This document shows, one piece after another, positions 43,833-52,390 of a DNA stretch of 64,000 nt; the stretch's first letter is position 1; each line of letters opens with the position of its first letter. The notes beneath the pieces were generated by a model, which saw nothing but the letters and a program-made list of their open reading frames with translations, did no database searches and was not told the DNA's origin. The stretch comes from JAXDMU01 sp963762435 (GTDB taxonomy: Bacteria > Pseudomonadota > Alphaproteobacteria > ATCC43930 > CGMCC-115725), in assembly GCA_963762435.1 (NCBI GenBank), contig CAVXLN010000008.1, positions 434,001-498,000 on the forward strand, given 5' to 3'. The position numbers and the translations under genes are program-made.

Positions 43833-44968
43833 GGGTCCAACAGAGCTCCTGTCCGCGTCGGCAGGTCGACCGTGCCCACGATCTTGCCGATCCCCTGGCC
43901 GGGCCGGGCGAGGAGGCGTGTCCGGCGCGACAGCAACAGGCCGTCGGTGATGGTCCTGACCTCGGTTCGTGCCGATTTGGGGTCATCGGCCAGCGGATCG
44001 ACGATCTCGGCGATGAGATCGCCTTTCTTCACGCTGGCCCCCAGCTTCTGCTTATAGACGAGCAATCCTGCGACCGGCGCCCGCAGCCAATCGACCGCGG
44101 CGAGACGCGTGCCGGCACATTGGGCTTCCGGCAGCGGCCCCGGATCGCCTGCGACCGCACCTTGCCGCATCATGTAGCGCAGAAGGGCGGCAGCATCCTG
44201 GGATGCCAGCTCGTCGCTCACGTCGGCGCGGCCGCGAAGCTCGACCGTGGCGGCCAGCGTCGCATCCGGGATCGGCTCGGCGTTGCCCATGATCGCCCTG
44301 AGCTTCGCCCAGAAATGGCTGAAGATCTCGTCGAAGGATTGGCCGCCCGAATCATCGGCCAGCATGACGCCCCGGCAGCCGAGCTCGGCCGCGAGGTCGC
44401 TGCCGTCGGGCCAGCGCGCCTCGCCGAGATAGACATGCATCAGCGAATCATCGTCGCAATGCAGGTCAAGCACGATATCGGCATCGACCGCATTGAGCAT
44501 GAGCAGCCGCCGCAACGCGGGCAGATCGCCCAAGGGCTTGGATTCGCTGAGGATCTCGCGGCAGGTCGCCTTGATGAGCGCGGCATTGGCGGCTGCATCC
44601 GGGCCGAGCTTGCCTTTGAGGCGCTCCGCCACCTGCGGCGCCAGATCGGCGAAGCCGCGATTGAAGTTCTCGCCGGTATTGAGCTCGTAGCGGCCCATAT
44701 GCGTCCCATCCAGCACCTGCGCCATGCCGATTGGGTTGGCGGCCGGCACCAGCAGAATCTCGCCCTTGATCCTGCCCGCGCGGTCGGCTTCGTCCAACAG
44801 GCCGATCAGATGCTGCGCCACCAGCATCGCCGGGATCTCGTCGGCATGGAGCGAGGCCTGGAGATAGATCTTGGGCGCCGCCCCCGCGTCGCCCCAGCGA
44901 TGCAGCTTCAGCTGCCGCTCGGTCCCCGGGCTCTGCGTCGGCAGGTGCAGCGTTTCGATCGTCTTCAT
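43829..44968 (-). CDS. Succinylglutamate desuccinylase / aspartoacylase family zinc hydrolase
   Basis: The 379-residue M14-like deacylase has zinc ligands H41 and E44 in LHADEIPAML and H170 in LDLHCDDD, with NFNR (101-104) for substrate carboxylate binding. The second half holds a beta domain (VAGLLVYKQKLGASVKKGDLIAEIVDP), as in the AstE/AspA-like subgroup. It would remove an acyl group from an N-acyl amino acid or related amide. It overlaps the upstream transporter gene by one base (44968) and the GNAT gene by four. Confidence 0.85.
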   Translation of the reverse strand: MKTIETLHLPTQSPGTERQLKLHRWGDAGAAPKIYLQASLHADEIPAMLVAQHLIGLLDEADRAGRIKGEILLVPAANPIGMAQVLDGTHMGRYELNTGENFNRGFADLAPQVAERLKGKLGPDAAANAALIKATCREILSESKPLGDLPALRRLLMLNAVDADIVLDLHCDDDSLMHVYLGEARWPDGSDLAAELGCRGVMLADDSGGQSFDEIFSHFWAKLRAIMGNAEPIPDATLAATVELRGRADVSDELASQDAAALLRYMMRQGAVAGDPGPLPEAQCAGTRLAAVDWLRAPVAGLLVYKQKLGASVKKGDLIAEIVDPLADDPKSARTEVRTITDGLLLSRRTRLLARPGQGIGKIVGTVDLPTRTGALLDP

Positions 44969-46239
44969 CAGTCGGTCACCGGAAGGAAGGGCATGAAATC
45001 GGTGATGTAGAGCCAGAAGATGGCGAAGGCCATGGTCAGGATCGTGATCGGGATGCCGGCCCGGCTGAACTCCCAGAAGCGCAGCCGCACGCCAAGCTCG
45101 CCGGCACGCTCGACGATGATGAGGTTCGACAGGCTGCCGATCAGCAGGAAATTGCCGGCGAGGGTCGACAGCAGCGCCAGGCCGTAAAGCGCGCCCGTCG
45201 GCATGTCCTGCCACATCTGCAACAAGAGGATGACGAACGGGATATTGCCGAAGATGCAGCCCATGACGACGGTCAAGGGCGCCAGCACGGCCAGGCTGTC
45301 GGGCAAGAGATGCACATCCTGCAGGCCGTTGATGACGAGAGCCGGCAGTGCGGTCGAGCCCAAGGCGCCGGTGACGCCGAACAGGCAGGCGACCAGCAGC
45401 AGCACCGGCCAGTCGATCGCCGCGATGAGGGCGCGGCTGGTGAATTTGCGGTTGACCAGCAACAGGGCCGCGATGGTGAGCGCGAACACATCCTTCTGCA
45501 GCCCGGTGCAGAAGAGCGCCAGCAAGGCTGCCAGCGCCAGGATGCCCTTGTTGGTCTGGTTGCGGTCATGGACGCGGTGGATGATCGGGTCGAGCGGTGC
45601 CGGCGGCGAGGCCTGAAAGAATTCCGGGCTCAGCGCCAGCCTGCCGCGCCAGATCAGCGCCACCACGCCGAACACGACGACGAGCGCCACCAGCGCCGGT
45701 ATGCCGCAGGCCCAAAGATATGTGGGCAGCCGCAGCAGGCCGAGCTGCCCGATCACGATCGTCTGGGGTGCCCCGATGATGGTCGCGGCCGAGCCCGCAT
45801 TCGACGCCGCGATGAAGGCGATGAGATAGGGCCGGGGGTCGAGGCCGCGCTGGCGCGCCGTCTCGATCAGCAGCGGCGTCGCCACCATGGCCATCATGTC
45901 GTTGGCGAGGAAGGCCGACAAAGCACCCGAGAGTGCCACGGTCAGCCCCAGGAGCCGCAGCGGCGAGCCCGTGGCGGCGGCGAGGCGCGCAAAGGCGGAG
46001 TCGCAGAAGCCCGCGGTCACGAACTGCGCCGAGATGATCATCAGCGCGAACAGCAGCACCAGCGTCGGCATGTCGATGCGCGCGCCGATCTCGTCGAGCG
46101 TCAGCGCCTCGGTGCCGAGCAGAAGGATCAGCCCCAGCAGTGCGATGCCCGTCCGATCGACCCTCAGCCAAGGCAACCGCCCCGCCGCCATCCCGATATA
46201 GGTGAACAGGAAAATGAGGTAGATCTTGACGGCGGTCAT
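44968..46239 (-). CDS. Ion-transporter superfamily permease (ArsB/NhaD/SLC13-like)
   Basis: The 423-residue membrane protein has about eleven helices. LLGTEALTLDEIGARIDMPTLVLLFALMIISAQF and SAFLANDMMAMVATPLLIETAR carry the IT-superfamily signature, and the half-repeat has GNIPFVILLLQMW and GNFLLIGSLSNLII. The family moves anions (arsenite, citrate, sulfate) or exchanges Na+/H+. The operon position before a deacylase suggests an N-acyl amino acid or organic anion substrate, but this is inference. The start at 46239 is the first in-frame ATG. Confidence 0.82.
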   Translation of the reverse strand: MTAVKIYLIFLFTYIGMAAGRLPWLRVDRTGIALLGLILLLGTEALTLDEIGARIDMPTLVLLFALMIISAQFVTAGFCDSAFARLAAATGSPLRLLGLTVALSGALSAFLANDMMAMVATPLLIETARQRGLDPRPYLIAFIAASNAGSAATIIGAPQTIVIGQLGLLRLPTYLWACGIPALVALVVVFGVVALIWRGRLALSPEFFQASPPAPLDPIIHRVHDRNQTNKGILALAALLALFCTGLQKDVFALTIAALLLVNRKFTSRALIAAIDWPVLLLVACLFGVTGALGSTALPALVINGLQDVHLLPDSLAVLAPLTVVMGCIFGNIPFVILLLQMWQDMPTGALYGLALLSTLAGNFLLIGSLSNLIIVERAGELGVRLRFWEFSRAGIPITILTMAFAIFWLYITDFMPFLPVTD

Positions 46240-46431
46240 CTGGTTCCAGGCTTCGCGGACAGGGTCTTATCCCACGTCGCCGCATTGCCCGGTTAGAAGG
46301 AACGCGACCAAGCGCCGCTCGCCAGGCCAAGCTTTTCGGCGCTGCGGTTTTGCTGCCACAGGCCGAAGCCCGGAAACGCCGAACGGCGCCTCGTTGCCGA
46401 GGCGCCGCTTTCTAAGTCTGGAGAAGGAAGC

Positions 46432-47058
46432 TCAGGCCGTCCTGGAGCGCCGGCGCAGGCCCAGGCCGAGCAGGCCGGCACCCAGCACCAGCAAGCTCGC
46501 CGGCTCCGGTACTGCGATCACATCGCCGGTCTGCGCACCCCAGCCTTCGCCCGGGTCGGCGGCCAGCGTATAGCCGCTTGCCAGCACGGACGAGTCGTCG
46601 GCGGTGCCGCAGCTGAAGCCTGGCGAGCAGGCCGCGAGCGACGGCGCGTCGGGGTCGGTGAGCAGCAGCGACAGCGTGAAATCATCCGTGCCGGGATCGG
46701 ACAGGGACGAGCTGTTCGCGGAGCCGCCGAACAGCAGCAGCGTCATGGTGCTCGAGCCCAAATTGGGCATCACCGTGAAGCTGAAGGTCGAGCTCGGCGT
46801 CAGCCCGTTGAAGAAATTCACCACCAGTCCCGTCGTCGCATTGGCGACGCCGACCGTCGGGTCGAAGGTGAGCGTGAAGTTGCCGGTGATCGCGCTAATG
46901 GGCGAGGTCATGCCGCCGCCCGTCACGTCGGTGAAATCGCCAAGGCTGAACTGATAGGTCTCAGTGATCATTTCGGCCCGCGCCGATTTCGGCGCGGGGC
47001 CAAAAAAAACCGCCAGAACGGCGAGCACCGTAATCAGCTGCGAAAATTTGTTGCCCAT
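46432..47058 (-). CDS. PEP-CTERM sorting-signal protein
   Basis: The 208-residue protein has a signal peptide (1-28, ending SARA), a beta-rich middle with GNFTLTFDPTVGV and FSFTVMPNLGSS, and a C-terminal PEP-CTERM tail: VPEPASLLVLGAGLLGLGLRRR, i.e. VPEP, a transmembrane helix and an Arg cluster. Such proteins are exported and processed by exosortase in bacteria that make extracellular matrix. No exosortase is in the window. Two more PEP-CTERM remnants lie 2-4 kb downstream. Confidence 0.88.
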   Translation of the reverse strand: MGNKFSQLITVLAVLAVFFGPAPKSARAEMITETYQFSLGDFTDVTGGGMTSPISAITGNFTLTFDPTVGVANATTGLVVNFFNGLTPSSTFSFTVMPNLGSSTMTLLLFGGSANSSSLSDPGTDDFTLSLLLTDPDAPSLAACSPGFSCGTADDSSVLASGYTLAADPGEGWGAQTGDVIAVPEPASLLVLGAGLLGLGLRRRSRTA

Positions 47059-47357
47059 AAGTTCTGCTCCGAGCCGATTGGCTGGCGGTCAAAATAGACC
47101 GTCGGCATTTGGTCTCGCAGGTTTCGTGCCAATTTTCGCGATCCAGTCCACCCAAGGGCTTACGCGATGGCTGTGAGTTAATCGTGACTTTTTTGTAAAC
47201 AATTTTATCAGCCGAGGGCTGTGCGCGATGCGCAGATGGCTACAGCGCTTACACAGATTTCTGGCGGGCCCGGCCCGCAGCAGCCCAAGGCGCTGGAGGA
47301 AATCCGCCGGCCGGTGCACAATCCCCGAAAGGCCAAAATAATGTGGGTTCGGTCGTG
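47059..47357. other. Divergent intergenic region between the PEP-CTERM gene and GFA gene
   Basis: No gene is supported. The sequence contains the AT-rich stretch around 47185-47210 (TTTTTTGTAAACAATTTTATC), suitable for promoters, and an imperfect hairpin near 47219-47236. Boxes could not be assigned with confidence. Confidence 0.4.
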
Positions 47358-47780
47358 ATGAAGATGATTACCGGCGGATGCCTGTGCCGATCCGTCCGTT
47401 TCCAGATCGACCGGCCGCCGGTCGCGGCGCGCGCCTGCTGGTGCCGGGATTGCCAATATTGGTCCTGCGGCAATTACTCGATCAACCTCATCTTCGAGAC
47501 CGACGGTGTCGCGGTCGAGGGTGAAATGCGGGATTATGTCAGCGCGGCCGACAGCGGCAACGTCATGCGCCGGCGCTTCTGTCCCGAATGCGGCACGCCG
47601 CTGTTCAGTGCTGCCGAGGCGCGGCCGGATCTCGTCGTGGTGCGCGCGGGCGCCCTCGACGAGCCCGAGATCGCGCGGCCCGGCAGCATCATCTGGACCG
47701 CGTCGGCTCCCAGCTGGGGCGGGGTACCCGCCGATCTGCCCAGCTGCACGGGGCAGCCCGGCCCGATCCGCCGTGATTAG
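47358..47780 (+). CDS. GFA-family zinc protein (glutathione-dependent formaldehyde-activating-like)
   Basis: The 140-residue protein has the GFA zinc sites: GGCLCRSVRF (C8, C10), CWCRDCQYWS (C27, C29, C32) and FCPECGTPLF (two cysteines). This is the whole domain. GFA proteins include S-hydroxymethylglutathione synthase, but most members have unknown substrates. The ATG at 47358 is preferred; an in-frame GTG at 47343 is possible. It is co-directional with the three secreted paralogues 39 bases downstream. Confidence 0.85.
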   Translation: MKMITGGCLCRSVRFQIDRPPVAARACWCRDCQYWSCGNYSINLIFETDGVAVEGEMRDYVSAADSGNVMRRRFCPECGTPLFSAAEARPDLVVVRAGALDEPEIARPGSIIWTASAPSWGGVPADLPSCTGQPGPIRRD

Positions 47781-47819
47781 GGCGATGGTCATCCACAACA
47801 GCAAGGCGGAGACTTCGGC

Positions 47820-48350
47820 GTGAGCTTGATCAGACTTGGCGCGGCAATGGGATTCCTCTCGATCGCCGCCACGGCACCCGCTTTCGCGGATGACTGCAAG
47901 CCGGTGACCGATTCCATGATCGTGACCGTCAAGACGCCCTACAAGATGACGCTGACCCGCACCGGCAGGGACGGCAAGCCGGAGACGAATTATCTTATCC
48001 AGACCCCCAACGCAAAATACGTCCAGACCGGCGGCCGGTGGATCACCATGCCGAGCTCGAGCCAGGATCTGCTCGATCAGCTGAGTGCAACGATCAAGAC
48101 CGCCAAGATGGATTGCCATCGGCTCGGCACGGAAATGGTAAGCGGCCAGTCCACCGCCATCTACTCCATGCATGTCGAGAATCAGGGGACGGTCAGCGAC
48201 AGCAAGGTCTGGCTGTCGAGCGACCATCTGCCGCTGAAATCCGAGGTCGTGGTCAACGGCACGACGGTCTCCTCGATCTATGATTACGCCAATGTGCAGC
48301 CGCCGCTCGACGCCGCTCCGCTCGGCCTGCCGCCGCCGGCCAAAAAATAA
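47820..48350 (+). CDS. Periplasmic protein, tandem family member 1 (unknown function)
   Basis: The 176-residue protein has a GTG start, a signal peptide cleaved at about residue 24 (TAPAFADD), then a mature domain starting DDCKPV. Conserved boxes shared with the next two genes: TPYKMTLTRTG, DGKPETNYLIQTPNAKYVQ, GGRWITMP, MDCHRLGTEMVSGQSTAIYSMH, VSDSKVWLSSDHLPLKSEV, and YDYANVQPP. The two cysteines (after DD and in MDC) probably form a disulfide. The fold looks like a half-open beta barrel of the LolA type; this is a guess. Function is unknown. Confidence 0.78.
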   Translation: MSLIRLGAAMGFLSIAATAPAFADDCKPVTDSMIVTVKTPYKMTLTRTGRDGKPETNYLIQTPNAKYVQTGGRWITMPSSSQDLLDQLSATIKTAKMDCHRLGTEMVSGQSTAIYSMHVENQGTVSDSKVWLSSDHLPLKSEVVVNGTTVSSIYDYANVQPPLDAAPLGLPPPAKK

Positions 48351-48367
48351 GAACAGGGAGACAGAGA

Positions 48368-48883
48368 ATGCCCCATCCGAAATTCGCGGCGCTCGCCGCG
48401 GCGACCCTCGTCCTTTCCTCATTTCCCGCATTGGCGGATAATTGCGATCCCGTCGTGGATTCCATGACGGTCACGGCCAGGACGCCCTACAAATCCACCA
48501 TCATCCGGCCCCATTCCGACGGCACCTCGATCGTCGGCCATGTGATCCAGATGCCGGACGCCAAATATATGCAGCAGCCGGACGGCAAATGGACCTATGT
48601 GACGATCGACAGCCACGATCTGATCGAGGCGCTGGATCAGAACCTCAAGACCGCCCATATGACTTGCCATCTCGAAGGGACGGATTGGGTCAATGACCAC
48701 TCGGCCTCGATCTATCTGGTCCATACCGAGAATGCCGGGCTGGTCAGCGACAACAAGATCTGGATCGCCGCCTCCAAGCTGCCGCTAAAGGCGGAAATCA
48801 AGATCGGCCAGGACCGCCTCGTCACGACATATGATTACGACAATGTCCAGGCGCCGGTCGGCGCCGTCGAGTACAAGAAATAG
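48368..48883 (+). CDS. Periplasmic protein, tandem family member 2
   Basis: The 171-residue protein has a signal peptide cleaved after about FPALA, then DNCDPVVDSMTVTARTPYK. The shared boxes are present: IQMPDAKYMQQPDGKW, MTCHLEGTDWVNDHSASIYLVHTEN, LVSDNKIWIAASKLPLKAEI and YDYDNVQAP. It lacks the C-terminal proline-rich tail of the others. The start follows AGGGAGA, 18 bases after gene 1. Same unknown family. Confidence 0.78.
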   Translation: MPHPKFAALAAATLVLSSFPALADNCDPVVDSMTVTARTPYKSTIIRPHSDGTSIVGHVIQMPDAKYMQQPDGKWTYVTIDSHDLIEALDQNLKTAHMTCHLEGTDWVNDHSASIYLVHTENAGLVSDNKIWIAASKLPLKAEIKIGQDRLVTTYDYDNVQAPVGAVEYKK

Positions 48884-48896
48884 AAGGCATCGCCTC

Positions 48897-49433
48897 ATGA
48901 GGTACCGTCTGGCGCTCGGTGCGTTCGGCTTGGCGCTCGCAAGCGCGCCGGCCTTGGCCGACGATTGCGCCGACATCACGGCCGCCATGATCACGACCGC
49001 GCACACGCCCTATCGGACGGTGATCAGCCGGACCGGGCCGGACGGCAAGCCGGTCACGAGCGAGATGATCCAGACCCAGTCGGCGCAATATATTCAGCAA
49101 AACGGCAAATGGGTGACCATGCCGCTCTCGCCGCAAAAGATGATCGACCACATCCAACGGATGGAAAAATCCGCCAGGATGGAGTGCCGAAAGCTCGGTA
49201 CGGAGCCGATCAACGGCCAGTCTGCGACGGTCTACACCATGCATGTCGAGGATGAGGGCAATATCAGCGACAACAAGCTCTGGATCTCGGACCAGCATCT
49301 GCCGCTCCGCTCCGAGATCGTCGCGGGCGCCCAGCAATTCATCTCGGTCTACGACTACAACAACGTCCAGGCCCCACCCGGCGCCCCGTCACTACCGGCC
49401 CCGCCGCCGGCGAAGCCGCTTAACGGGAACTAG
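48897..49433 (+). CDS. Periplasmic protein, tandem family member 3
   Basis: The 178-residue protein has a signal peptide (MRYRLALGAFGLALASAPALA) and mature start DDCADITAAM. The shared boxes are present: TPYRTVISRTGPDGKPVTS, MIQTQSAQYIQQNGKW, MECRKLGTEPINGQSATVYTMH, ISDNKLWISDQHLPLRSEI and YDYNNVQAPPG, then a proline-rich tail (LPAPPPAKP). It is 13 bases after gene 2. The three form one operon, probably with the GFA gene. Confidence 0.78.
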   Translation: MRYRLALGAFGLALASAPALADDCADITAAMITTAHTPYRTVISRTGPDGKPVTSEMIQTQSAQYIQQNGKWVTMPLSPQKMIDHIQRMEKSARMECRKLGTEPINGQSATVYTMHVEDEGNISDNKLWISDQHLPLRSEIVAGAQQFISVYDYNNVQAPPGAPSLPAPPPAKPLNGN

Positions 49434-49490
49434 CCGGGTTGTCGGTTCAGCAGGCCGAGCGAGGCCACTGAACCGACGGATCTGCGCAGT

Positions 49491-49703
49491 CTACCTCGTT
49501 TGCGTCTTACGGCGGCGGATGAAGCCGAGAGCCGCAACAGAGCTGGCGAAGAGGGCGAGCGGCGAGGGCTCCGGAACGCTGGTTGTAGGGCCAGTCGTGC
49601 CGGCAACCACGACGACATCGTCGAGCAAAAAGGAGGACGGGGTACATAACCCGCGCCCTTTGACGATCGATCTGGGGATGTCGATTTCGCGTCCGACTTT
49701 CAT
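49491..49703 (-). pseudogene. PEP-CTERM protein remnant (C-terminal tail only)
   Basis: Only the end of a PEP-CTERM protein is recognisable: FLLDDVVVVAGTTGPT, as at the end of lectin-like PEP-CTERM domains, then VPEPSPLALFASSVAALGF and IRRRKTQTR. No matching N terminus or signal peptide precedes it; upstream sequence is out of frame or unrelated. I infer a decayed gene whose 5' part was lost, in the same accessory stretch as the IS-interrupted PEP-CTERM gene. Confidence 0.6.
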
Positions 49704-49789
49704 CCAAATTCGGAAGTCGCGGGTGCGGGTAGCTCCAAATAAAGAGCCGCCCGAAGGCAGCTCTCCAGCTCAAACCTCAGGATTTTGGA

Positions 49790-50189
49790 TCAGGCGGTCA
49801 TCAATAGTGGCTTTGACTTCCGACGATATGCCATGAAACCAATGCCCAAGAAGCCGAGGATCATCGTCGCCCAAGTGGGAGGCTCGGGGACAGCGGTTGT
49901 TATTCCCGCCCCTTCAGTTATTGTCCCCGAGACAACGAAAATCGGCGCGCCGGAGAACTCAGTTTCAACGCTCGAATGGCCAAATCCAGTAGTCGCCAAA
50001 GCTCCACCAGCTATATCAAATCCCAAAGTGAGCAAGTTGCCGCCGTCATTGATATCTAAATCATAAAACGAGGGGGGCTGATCTAGGGTGTCACTGACGA
50101 CGATACCTGGTTCGCCAACACCAGTGTCAGTGAAGTTAAACGCGCTGATACCACCGGAAGCGGTTTGGACCAGATCAATAGCAGTAATA
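49790..50189 (-). pseudogene. PEP-CTERM protein, C-terminal part, cut by an insertion sequence
   Basis: Reading on the minus strand from the IS boundary: ITAIDLVQTASGGISAFNFTD, a beta-rich domain with FYDLDINDGGNLLTLGFDIAG, then VPEPPTWATMILGFLGIGFMAYRRKSK, a complete PEP-CTERM tail. The N-terminal part with its signal peptide lies on the far side of the element (51352-51549). With one TA target copy kept, the two parts are one base out of frame, so either the gene was already damaged or one base is wrong here. Confidence 0.75.
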
Positions 50190-50278
50190 CCGGTTCGCTG
50201 AACGACTGACTCGCGCGGGGGATTCCCCGCCACGTCAAATCGTGATTCATAGAGCGGCATGGTTTTGTGGAGCGAGCC

Positions 50279-50785
50279 ATGCCCGCCTTGGCGATCCGGA
50301 CTGACTTGAGTGCCGCCGATCTTCGGCAACATGCGAAGCGAGAGAAGAATCCCCGGGTGGCGCGCAGACTGCTGGCGATCGCCAATGCGCTGGACGGGAT
50401 GAGCCGGGAAATGTCGGCGCGGCTCGCGGGCATGGATCGACAGGCGCTGCGTGACTGGGTCGTGCGCTACAATGAAGGCGGTCTGGAAGGGCTGCGCGAT
50501 CGCTGGGGTCCTGGCCGACCGGCGGCGGTGAGCGAGGCGGAACTTGCCGCGGTGAAGGCGAAAATTCTGAGTGCTGCGGCCGGGGCTGGAAGCGGACAGC
50601 CGCTCTACCGGATCGTCGATGTGGCCGAGATGATCGAGAAGCGCACAGGGGTGCGCTACAGCGTCTCGCGGACGCACCGGATCATGCAGGCGATGAACCT
50701 GTCCTATCAGAAGACCCGTCCGGTCCATCCCCAAGTCGATCCGCGCGCTCAGCGGACATTCAAAAAAAGTTCGGGTCGCGGGTGA
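50279..50785 (+). CDS. IS630-type transposase, first frame (helix-turn-helix part)
   Basis: The N-terminal part has the HTH module: LRQHAKREKNPRVARRLLAIANALDGMSRE, AARLAGMDRQALRDWV-like RLAGMDRQALRDWVVRYNEGG, then LRDRWGPGRP and a second helix-turn-helix ending MQAMNLSYQKTRPVHPQ. It stops soon after the slippery run C-A7-G (50761-50769). A -1 shift there joins it to the second frame and gives a full transposase of about 350 residues, the normal arrangement in this family. A GTG four codons earlier (50267) is an alternative start. Confidence 0.85.
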   Translation: MPALAIRTDLSAADLRQHAKREKNPRVARRLLAIANALDGMSREMSARLAGMDRQALRDWVVRYNEGGLEGLRDRWGPGRPAAVSEAELAAVKAKILSAAAGAGSGQPLYRIVDVAEMIEKRTGVRYSVSRTHRIMQAMNLSYQKTRPVHPQVDPRAQRTFKKSSGRG

Positions 50786-51342
50786 GGCGCATAGCCCGCC
50801 GCAAGGCGCCAGGGAAAAGGCTCGAAATCTGGTTCCAGGACGAAACCCGCGTCGGCCAGGTCGGACGAACCGGGAGGCTCTGGTTCGAGCGAGGCATCCG
50901 GCCCCGCGGCAGGCGGGACATGCGCCACCAGGCGGCCTGGATCTTCGGCGCCGTCTGTCCGGCGCGCGATACCGGCGTCGCCCTCGTCCTGCCCGTGGCG
51001 ACCACAGAAGCAATGCAGCTCCTGCTATCCGAGCTGAGCCAGGCAGTCGCCCCGGACGCCCATGCCATCCTCGTCCTCGACAAGGCCGGATGGCACACCG
51101 CCAAGCGCCTCAAATGGCCGGACAACGTCTCGCCGATCCACCTGCCGCCCTACAGCCCTGAACTCAACGGCATCGAGCGCATCTGGCTCTACCTCAAAGA
51201 GCGCTACCTCTCCCACTGCGTCTTTGCTGACGCAGATGAAATCATCGACGCCTGCTGCGAGGCCTGGAACAAGCTCATCGCCGAAGCAGGCCGTATCCAG
51301 ACCCTCGCGGCTTCATCCTGGGCCGAAAAGGTCAATCCTTAG
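50782..51342 (+). CDS. IS630-type transposase, second frame (DDE catalytic part)
   Basis: The catalytic domain has the DDE triad in IEIWFQDETRVG-like EIWFQDETRVGQ (first Asp), ILVLDKAGWHTAKRL (second Asp) and LPPYSPELNGIERIWLYLKERYLSH (Glu). It is expressed by -1 frameshifting at the A7 run near 50762. All three catalytic residues are present, so the element may be active. The last codons run into the right inverted repeat. Confidence 0.85.
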   Translation: MRRIARRKAPGKRLEIWFQDETRVGQVGRTGRLWFERGIRPRGRRDMRHQAAWIFGAVCPARDTGVALVLPVATTEAMQLLLSELSQAVAPDAHAILVLDKAGWHTAKRLKWPDNVSPIHLPPYSPELNGIERIWLYLKERYLSHCVFADADEIIDACCEAWNKLIAEAGRIQTLAASSWAEKVNP

Positions 51343-51351
51343 AGGAACCGG

Positions 51352-51549
51352 TATAAGATCGTCAGTTCCGCCCGGGGCAGTTGCCGCAACCGTGGCATCG
51401 ACGGTAAAGGTTCCCGTTATCGTCCCGCCCCCACTGTTGTACGATGCATCAACGGTGTAAGTAGTAAACGTATCCGCTTTCGCCGCAGTTGCTATCGATG
51501 CCGAGATCACGAGCGCTGAAAATGTCGATTTAACGATATTTGATTTCAT
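51352..51549 (-). pseudogene. PEP-CTERM protein, N-terminal part, cut by the insertion sequence
   Basis: The fragment starts MKSNIVKSTFSALVISAS with a signal peptide ending ATAAKA (about 24), then DTFTTYTVDASYNSGGGTIT and TVDATVAATAPGGTDDLI at the IS border. GGAG about nine bases upstream supports this start; a further in-frame ATG lies at 51600. Together with 49790-50189 it made one exported PEP-CTERM protein of roughly 200 residues before the insertion. Confidence 0.7.
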
Positions 51550-51759
51550 CGCGAATGAGCTCCAGGACCCATTTTCACAACTGAACACCCTCTTTTTCAT
51601 AATGACCTCATTGTTTCGGATTGAAATTACGACGCAATTAGCTAGCTGCTCATTCCGATTAAAGTAAATCGGACCTGGGTCTGTAGACGGTCCTAGGACC
51701 ATCGTTTGGCGGAAGAAGACCCTTGCCCAAAGCGGATGGTCGCGCCAATAATCAGAGGT

Positions 51760-52390
51760 ATGAAAATCCTGATCGTCGATGATCATCCCATCTATCGAAA
51801 GGGCCTTATTGCCCTCCTCCATCAAATGGAACCGGATACGGCTCTGCTGCAGGCGAATGAGGGTGCGCAGGCGCTGACCCTCATCGCGGAGCACGATGAT
51901 CTCGACGTGGTGATTCTTGATCTCATGATGCCGGGGATGGATGGTTTGCGCGCCATCGCCCAATTCGGCCAGCTTCGACCGGAATTACCGGTGATCATTC
52001 TATCGTCCTCCGAAAATCCGGAGGATGTGCGAGGAGCGATCGCGCAGGGCGCTCTCGGCTACGTCCCGAAATCGGCTGCCGAACATACTCTTCTCACTGC
52101 AATCCGCGTTGTACTCAATGGCGACGTTCTACGTGCCGCCGTTCGTTCTTCTGCCGACGAATTCTGCCGCTCCAAAGATTGAATCAGGGTCCGACAGGCC
52201 AGTGCTGACTGATCGCCAGATCGAGGTTCTCCGGAAGGTCAGTGCCGGCCAATTGAACAAGAACATTGCAGTTGAACTCGGTCTTTCGGAAAAGACCGTC
52301 AAATCGCACATCACGGCAATTTTCAGAGCCCTGAACGTCATGAGCCGTAGCCAGGCCGCTAAAGCAGCTCGTGAAGCTGGCCTTATTTGA
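51760..52390 (+). pseudogene. NarL/FixJ-type response regulator, interrupted by one extra base
   Basis: The receiver domain starts MKILIVDDHPIYRKG (Asp pair at 8-9), has the phosphorylated Asp in VVILDLMMPGMDG and the conserved Lys in YVPKS. After LNGDV the frame runs into an early stop (ending CRSKD). In the +1 frame YVPPFVLLPTNSA continues into a LuxR helix-turn-helix: LTDRQIEVLRKVSAGQ, LNKNIAVELGLSEKTVKSHI. Removing one T at 52127-52128 restores a 209-residue protein. It converges on the hybrid kinase gene, overlapping by eight bases, and the two are likely partners. Confidence 0.85.

Larger units (their letters stand above)
50190..51351 (+). mobile_element. IS630-family insertion sequence, 1,162 bp
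   Basis: The element is bounded by TA dinucleotides (50188-50189 and 51352-51353), the target of IS630-type elements. Terminal inverted repeats are CCGGTTCGCTGAACGACTGAC at the left end (50190-50210) against CCGGTTCCTCTAAGGATTGAC read inward from the right end (51351-51331): 15 of 21 bases match, with the first seven identical. Inside are two overlapping transposase frames with a slippery A-tract. It interrupts a PEP-CTERM gene on the opposite strand. Confidence 0.85.
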
